This document shows, one piece after another, positions 62,370 to 64,000 of a stretch of 64,000 bases of DNA (position 1 is the first letter of the stretch; each line of letters opens with the position of its first letter). Source of the stretch: Micromonospora okii (GTDB taxonomy: Bacteria; Actinomycetota; Actinomycetes; Mycobacteriales; Micromonosporaceae); NCBI RefSeq assembly GCF_020884795.1, contig NZ_BBZF01000015.1, positions 412,796 to 476,795 on the forward strand. The letters are read 5' to 3'. The notes under the pieces are model-generated. The model was not told the DNA's origin and made no database searches. It worked only from the letters and a program-made list of their open reading frames with translations. The translations under genes and the position numbers were made by a program.

Positions 62370-64000
62370 GTGGACGTCGACGCCGGACGCGGCGCCGCCC
62401 TAGGGGGCGCGCTCCCGACCCAACCGGGCGACCTGCCCCTGGCCCGGCGACTGCGGTCGCTGCTGAGCTGGCCGAACACGGAGACAGACCCGGTCACCCA
62501 GATGATCCGCACCCACCGGGCGATCCACCCGGGCACGGAGCCGTCGATGCTGCGCCGGGCGTACACGATCGCGGAGAACATGCACCGCGGGCAGTTCCGC
62601 AAGAGCGGTGAGCCGTACATCACCCACCCGCTCGCGGTCGCCCAGATCTGCGCCGAGCTGGGCATGGACGCCACCACCCTGGTCGCGGCGCTGCTGCACG
62701 ACACGGTGGAGGACACCCGCTACACCCTCCAGGCCCTCGCGGAGGACTTCGGCGGCGAGGTGGCCCACCTGGTCGACGGGGTGACCAAGTTCGACAAGGC
62801 GTTCTACGGCAAGGCCGCCGAGGCGGAGACCACCCGCAAAATGATCATCGCGGCCGGCAAGGACGTCCGGGTCCTGATCATCAAGCTGGCCGACCGGCTG
62901 CACAACATGCGCACCCTCGGGGTCCGCTCGGCCGCCTCCCGGGAGCGCATCGCCCGCAAGACCCTGGAGGTACTGGTCCCGCTCTGCGACCGGCTCGGCA
63001 TCCAGACCCTCAAGCGCGACCTGGACGACGTGGTGCTGCTGCACCTGGAGCCCGAGGAGCACGCCCGCATCGCCCGGTTCGTGCACGACCGGCCCGGCTG
63101 GGACGCCTACCTCGACGACGTGGTCGCCAAGGCGCGGGTGGCGCTGCGACGCGACCGGGTCGACGCCGAGGTGGCCGCCCGGCCCCGGCACCTCTACTCG
63201 ATCTGGAAGGACACGGTCGCCGGCGGCCACGCCACCCCGTACGACCTGCCCCGCATCGTCATCGTGGTGGACGGCCCGGCCACCGACTGCTACGCGGCCC
63301 TGGGCGCGGTGCACTGCCTCTGGCGGCCCGTCCCCGGCCGGTTCAAGGACTTCATCGCCTCCCCGAAGAACAACCTCTACCGCTCCCTGCACACCACCGT
63401 CTGCGGCCCGAAGAACCGCACGGTCGAGGTGCTGATCCGCACGCAGGAGATGCACCGCTCCGCCGAGTACGGCATCGCCGCGGAGTTCCGCTTCCCGCGC
63501 GCCTCCGGGGCCGCCGACGCCCGCGCCCAGCAGCTCGACTGGCTGCGCCGGGTGCTCGACTGGGAGCAGGAGGCGCCCGACCCGGCGCAGTTCCTGGAGT
63601 CGCTGCGCTGCGACCTCGCGGAGGCGCAGATCCAGGTGCTTGTCGAGGGACGGCAGGTCGTGCTCCCGGCCGGGGCCACCCCGGTCGACGTGGCCTACGA
63701 GCTGGGCCCCGACCGGGGCGAGCGATGTCTGGCCGCCCGGATCAACGGCCGGCTCGCCCCGCTCGCCTCCGAGCTGGAGGAGGGCGACGTGGTGGAGATT
63801 TTCACCGAGCCCGACGCCGAGACCGGCTTCGAGGCCGAGGCCGCGCCGCGCGGCCCCCGCCGCGAGTGGCTCGGCTTCGTCAAGTCGCCGCACGCCCAGA
63901 TGCAGATCAACCGCTGGTTCGCCGAGCACACCGAGCCGGGCATCTCGATCGCCGACAAGGTGCGCCTCGGCCGGGCCACCATCGGCCTGGCGCTGCGCAA
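62370..64000 (+). CDS. RelA/SpoT homologue with intact HD and eroded synthetase domain (3' partial)
   Basis: The first 543 codons of an Rsh-type (p)ppGpp enzyme, running off the window. The hydrolase domain is canonical: RKSGEPYITHPLAVAQICAE, LLHDTVEDTRYTL (HD), IIKLADRLHNMRTL. The synthetase region keeps PVPGRFKDFIA and NLYRSLHTTV but departs from known Rel at key places: PRHLYSI for PKHYYSI, YDLPRIVIVV for YDLVGIRVLV, VEVLIRT for VEIQIRT, and GIAAEFRF for GIAAHWKY. A TGS domain follows at ~430-490. It is thus likely a hydrolase-dominant second Rsh (like Streptomyces RshA). GTG 62370 follows AGGAGG; GTG 62361 is also in frame. Confidence 0.87.
   Translation, partial: MDVDAGRGAALGGALPTQPGDLPLARRLRSLLSWPNTETDPVTQMIRTHRAIHPGTEPSMLRRAYTIAENMHRGQFRKSGEPYITHPLAVAQICAELGMDATTLVAALLHDTVEDTRYTLQALAEDFGGEVAHLVDGVTKFDKAFYGKAAEAETTRKMIIAAGKDVRVLIIKLADRLHNMRTLGVRSAASRERIARKTLEVLVPLCDRLGIQTLKRDLDDVVLLHLEPEEHARIARFVHDRPGWDAYLDDVVAKARVALRRDRVDAEVAARPRHLYSIWKDTVAGGHATPYDLPRIVIVVDGPATDCYAALGAVHCLWRPVPGRFKDFIASPKNNLYRSLHTTVCGPKNRTVEVLIRTQEMHRSAEYGIAAEFRFPRASGAADARAQQLDWLRRVLDWEQEAPDPAQFLESLRCDLAEAQIQVLVEGRQVVLPAGATPVDVAYELGPDRGERCLAARINGRLAPLASELEEGDVVEIFTEPDAETGFEAEAAPRGPRREWLGFVKSPHAQMQINRWFAEHTEPGISIADKVRLGRATIGLALR

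Overview
The window is very GC-rich actinomycete chromosome, most likely Micromonosporaceae (Micromonospora-like). The evidence is near-saturated GC at third codon positions, many GTG starts, ATGA/GTGA gene overlaps, dispersed extragenic repeat families I associate with that family, and a PPi-type phosphofructokinase. No tRNA, rRNA, CRISPR array or insertion sequence was recognised.

Layout. 1-4.8 kb is a tightly overlapping carotenoid operon: a CrtA-like monooxygenase cut by the window edge, a GNAT acetyltransferase, CruF, a CruG-like glycosyltransferase and a CrtI-family desaturase. From 5.5 kb to the end, anchor genes follow the order known from mycobacteria (Rv2172c to Rv2191) and Streptomyces: metF, idsA, Rv2175c-like regulator, pknL, aroG, pfkA, Rv2179c-like exoribonuclease, a plsC remnant, glkA, SRPBCC protein, fadD15, pimB and a DnaQ-UvrC fusion. 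Between the anchors lie accessory modules: a GH62 arabinofuranosidase (7.3-8.8 kb), a GH18 chitinase (17.4-19 kb), a GDSL esterase (19.9-20.7 kb), a globin-like/flavin-reductase pair preceded by a 13-codon aromatic mini-ORF (23.4-24.9 kb), a lower-GC three-gene cassette (25.2-27.6 kb), a large adenylate cyclase/ATPase regulator (32.8-36.4 kb), a sensor kinase/response regulator pair, a methyltransferase overlapping a GGDEF-EAL protein (46.8-52 kb), an autoregulated-looking ribbon-helix-helix/DUF4097 operon (54.6-56 kb) and a membrane HTH-lectin regulator beside a secreted CHAP protein (56.1-58.2 kb). The window ends inside a RelA/SpoT homologue with an eroded synthetase domain.

Functional themes are carotenoid and isoprenoid supply (idsA could feed carotenoids, lipid carriers and quinones), aromatic, folate and central sugar metabolism (aroG, metF, pfkA, glkA, otsA), envelope lipid and mannolipid synthesis (pimB, fadD15, CDP-alcohol transferase), secreted polymer degradation, and signalling (PknL, cyclase, c-di-GMP enzyme, two-component pair, Rsh).

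The least explained signals are: (i) two adjacent globin-fold modules that have both lost their heme-ligand and distal residues, translationally chained to a tiny aromatic peptide ORF and a flavin reductase; (ii) a repeat family at two operon junctions that turns the intercistronic gap into a chain of overlapping mini-ORFs, each stop overlapping the next start; and (iii) gene remnants (plsC, isochorismatase-like) beside intact accessory genes.
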